A stretch of DNA of 38,241 bases from Lachnospiraceae bacterium (GTDB lineage: Bacteria; Bacillota; Clostridia; Lachnospirales; Lachnospiraceae), in NCBI GenBank assembly GCA_029226225.1, contig JAQXXU010000015.1, forward strand, positions 1 to 38,241. Direction: 5' to 3'. How positions within the stretch are numbered: position 1 is the stretch's first letter; each line of letters opens with the position of its first letter. A program made the translations under genes and the position numbers. Below the pieces are notes generated by a model, which saw only the letters and a list, made by a program, of their open reading frames with translations, had not been told where the DNA came from and ran no database searches. This document shows, in pieces, positions 36,114 to 38,241 of this stretch.

Positions 36114-36153
36114 TTTTTACAAGCTTTTACAAGTTTTTACAACTTTCTACAAG
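36114..36153. repeat. Four tandem 10-bp repeats (TTTTTACAAG)
   Basis: tttttacaag cttttacaag tttttacaac tttctacaag. Confidence 0.9.
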
Positions 36154-36154
36154 T

Positions 36155-38056
36155 TTACGCATTCACTATTCTGCCGGTATAGAGTTGGTAATACTTGCCC
36201 TTCTTCGCGATCAGTTCGTCGTGGTTACCACGCTCGATAATGCGTCCCTGGTCGAGGACCATGATCACATCAGCGTTTCTGATCGTCGAGAGTCTATGCG
36301 CGATGACAAAAGTGGTTCTGCCAGCCATCAGCTTATCCATACCATCCTGCACGATTTTCTCTGTACGTGTATCGATGGATGATGTAGCCTCATCGAGGAT
36401 AAGAACTGGCGGATCTGCTATTGCTGCTCGGGCTATTGCTAAAAGCTGCCGCTGCCCAGTTGACAGATTGGCACCGTCACCCTTTAGCACTGTATTATAG
36501 CCATTCTTCAGATGGTTTATAAATCCATCAGCGTTCGCCAGCTTTGCTGCTGCCCTGACTTCTTCATCTGTAGCATCAAGCTTTCCGTAGCGGATATTCT
36601 CGGCTACCGTGCCTGTGAACAGGTGCGTATCCTGAAGTACGATTCCGAGCGAGCGTCTGAGATCCGGCTTCTTTATCTTATTTATATTGATCCCGTCGTA
36701 GCGGATCTTACCGTCCTCTACATCGTAGAATCGGTTGATCAGGTTCGTGATCGTGGTCTTTCCGGCTCCCGTAGCTCCTACGAATGCCACTTTCTGGCCT
36801 GGCTTAGCGTAGAGATTTATGTCATAGAGCACCTGCTTGTTAGGCACATAACCGAAATTCACATCTTCCATGACCACATCGCCTACCAGCTTTCTGTAAT
36901 CGACTGTGTGATCTGCCTGATGCTCATGTCTCCATGCCCAGAGCCCTGTCCTCTCCGGAGTCTCTGTCAGCTTTCCGTTCTCTTCCTTCGCATTCACCAG
37001 TGTTACGTAACCGTCGTCTGTCTCTGACTTCTCGTCGAGAAGAGCATAGATACGCTTTGCTCCTGCCATAGCCATTACGATGAAATTAATCTGCTGGCTG
37101 ACCTGCGAGATAGGCATGTTAAAACTGCGGTTGAATGTCAGGAAGCTGGCGAGCTTTCCGAGTGTAAGTCCCGCAAATCCTGTAATAGCCATAGCTCCGC
37201 CGACTACTGCTATGAGCACGTAGCTGACATTTCCAAGCTGGTTATTTATAGGTCCAAGGATATTCGCGTAGGAATTCGCATTTGACGCGCTCTTATATAA
37301 CGCATCATTTAACTTGTCAAAGTCCTTTATAGCCTCTTCTTCGTGGTTGAATACTTTTACAACTTTCTGTCCATTCATCATCTCCTCGATCTCACCGTTC
37401 AGTTCACCGAGGTCTGACTGCTGTTGCGTGTAGAACCTGCCCGAAAGCGAAGCTGCCTTACCAGTCACAAAAATCATTACAGCTGTCATTCCAAGTGTGA
37501 TAACAGTAAGTATCGGGGAGAGGTATATCATCGATATAAGTACTGCCACTATGGTGAAGGTAGCATTAATGATCTGAGGGATCGACTGGCTGATCATCTG
37601 ACGCAGCGTATCGATATCATTCGTGTAGCAGCTCATGATGTCACCGTGAGCGTGCGTGTCGAAATATCTGATAGGCAGCGTCTCCATGTGGGTGAACATG
37701 GCATCACGCATTTTTTTCAGCATACCCTGATTGACGTAGATCATCAGGAGGTTATACATATATGTAGAAAAAATACCCAGGATGTAGAATGCTGCTACCC
37801 GCCTGATGGCTCCGAGCAGCGGTCCGAAGTCGTGGCTTCCGTCTTTTATCATCGGCGTGATGTAGCTGTCGATCAGGGTCTTTGTGAAAAGGGTTCCCTG
37901 GACATTCGCCAGCACGCTTACTATGATAAAAATGACTACGAGTATCAGATGGATTGGATACGTCGTAAAAATATCGTGAAACAGCCGCTTCATCGTCGCT
38001 CTTGCGGCTTTTCTGTCTGCTTTAGTCGCTCTTCCCTGATTTCTCGGTCTAGGCAT
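36155..38056 (-). CDS. ABC transporter ATP-binding/permease (heterodimeric multidrug-type exporter subunit B)
   Basis: Six-TM domain then VAFVGATGAGKTTITNLINRFYD (Walker A), LSTGQRQLLAIARAAIADPPVLILDEATSSIDTRTE. Confidence 0.96.
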   Translation of the reverse strand: MPRPRNQGRATKADRKAARATMKRLFHDIFTTYPIHLILVVIFIIVSVLANVQGTLFTKTLIDSYITPMIKDGSHDFGPLLGAIRRVAAFYILGIFSTYMYNLLMIYVNQGMLKKMRDAMFTHMETLPIRYFDTHAHGDIMSCYTNDIDTLRQMISQSIPQIINATFTIVAVLISMIYLSPILTVITLGMTAVMIFVTGKAASLSGRFYTQQQSDLGELNGEIEEMMNGQKVVKVFNHEEEAIKDFDKLNDALYKSASNANSYANILGPINNQLGNVSYVLIAVVGGAMAITGFAGLTLGKLASFLTFNRSFNMPISQVSQQINFIVMAMAGAKRIYALLDEKSETDDGYVTLVNAKEENGKLTETPERTGLWAWRHEHQADHTVDYRKLVGDVVMEDVNFGYVPNKQVLYDINLYAKPGQKVAFVGATGAGKTTITNLINRFYDVEDGKIRYDGININKIKKPDLRRSLGIVLQDTHLFTGTVAENIRYGKLDATDEEVRAAAKLANADGFINHLKNGYNTVLKGDGANLSTGQRQLLAIARAAIADPPVLILDEATSSIDTRTEKIVQDGMDKLMAGRTTFVIAHRLSTIRNADVIMVLDQGRIIERGNHDELIAKKGKYYQLYTGRIVNA

Positions 38057-38241
38057 CAGTCTTCCTCCTTTTCATCAAAGTCTCCGGATCCGCCAGCCTG
38101 TGACTCATACACATCTCTGTAGATCTCGTTTGTCTTCAGGAGTTCATCGTGAGTTCCTACTCCGTTTATTTTTCCCTCGTCCATTACTACTATCCTGTCA
38201 GCATCCTGGACTGAGCTGATCCTCTGCGCGATGATGATCTT
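38056..38241 (-). CDS. ABC transporter ATP-binding/permease, C-terminal fragment (partner subunit, truncated by window end)
   Basis: Open frame KIIIAQRISSVQDADRIVVMDEGKINGVGTHDELLKTNEIYRDVYESQAGGSGDFDEKEED*; TGATG overlap with the next gene. Confidence 0.9.
   Translation of the reverse strand, partial: KIIIAQRISSVQDADRIVVMDEGKINGVGTHDELLKTNEIYRDVYESQAGGSGDFDEKEED

Noticed and set aside
36512-37027. 171-aa plus-strand ORF opposite the ABC ATPase domain
   Set aside because: Shadow ORF of a highly conserved sequence.
37424-38122. 232-aa plus-strand ORF opposite the ABC exporter
   Set aside because: Antisense to a strongly conserved ABC transporter coding region; no SD or family resemblance.
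1-38241. CRISPR array, prophage, transposase, tRNA or rRNA genes
   Set aside because: No regularly spaced repeats of CRISPR length, no transposase or phage proteins, and no recognisable tRNA or rRNA sequence by eye; tRNAscan/Infernal was not available to confirm.

Overview
This window looks like chromosomal DNA from a Lachnospiraceae-type Firmicute (an inference from gene families and codon style; no database search was run). I see no rRNA, tRNA, CRISPR array, transposase or prophage. Minus-strand genes on the left: a truncated LacI-like substrate-binding/sensor gene, mfd, map (with SEC-C motif), a SurA-N-like membrane protein, an NlpC/P60 coiled-coil hydrolase and veg. Next come an XRE regulator, hpf, plsC and a YmfI-like SDR that converges with no gap on a small RHH regulator. 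Then a DUF1667/FAD-oxidoreductase/GlpA-like trio, murC, a dnaD-dnaI-prs operon, an LTA synthase-like gene, an EamA transporter and a predicted beta-propeller protein. The right end is a cell-surface locus: a BspA-like LRR protein with a TPKTAD sorting signal, a class B sortase with a large cytosolic N-domain, and a 2727-aa repeat adhesin. After that come a 64-aa orphan ORF and a heterodimeric ABC exporter. The observations I rate highest are: (1) two tandem DnaA-box doublets between murC and dnaD-dnaI-prs, one embedded in the murC terminator; (2) an orphan minus-strand terminator consistent with an excludon-like antisense arrangement of SDR and RHH; (3) four exactly 10-bp phased TTTTTACAAG repeats between an ABC exporter and an undescribed small ORF; (4) the sortase/LRR/giant adhesin island, with a possibly leaderless sortase mRNA; (5) a 194-bp segment with perfect 15-bp terminal inverted repeats holding the predicted mfd promoter and a multi-half-site operator.
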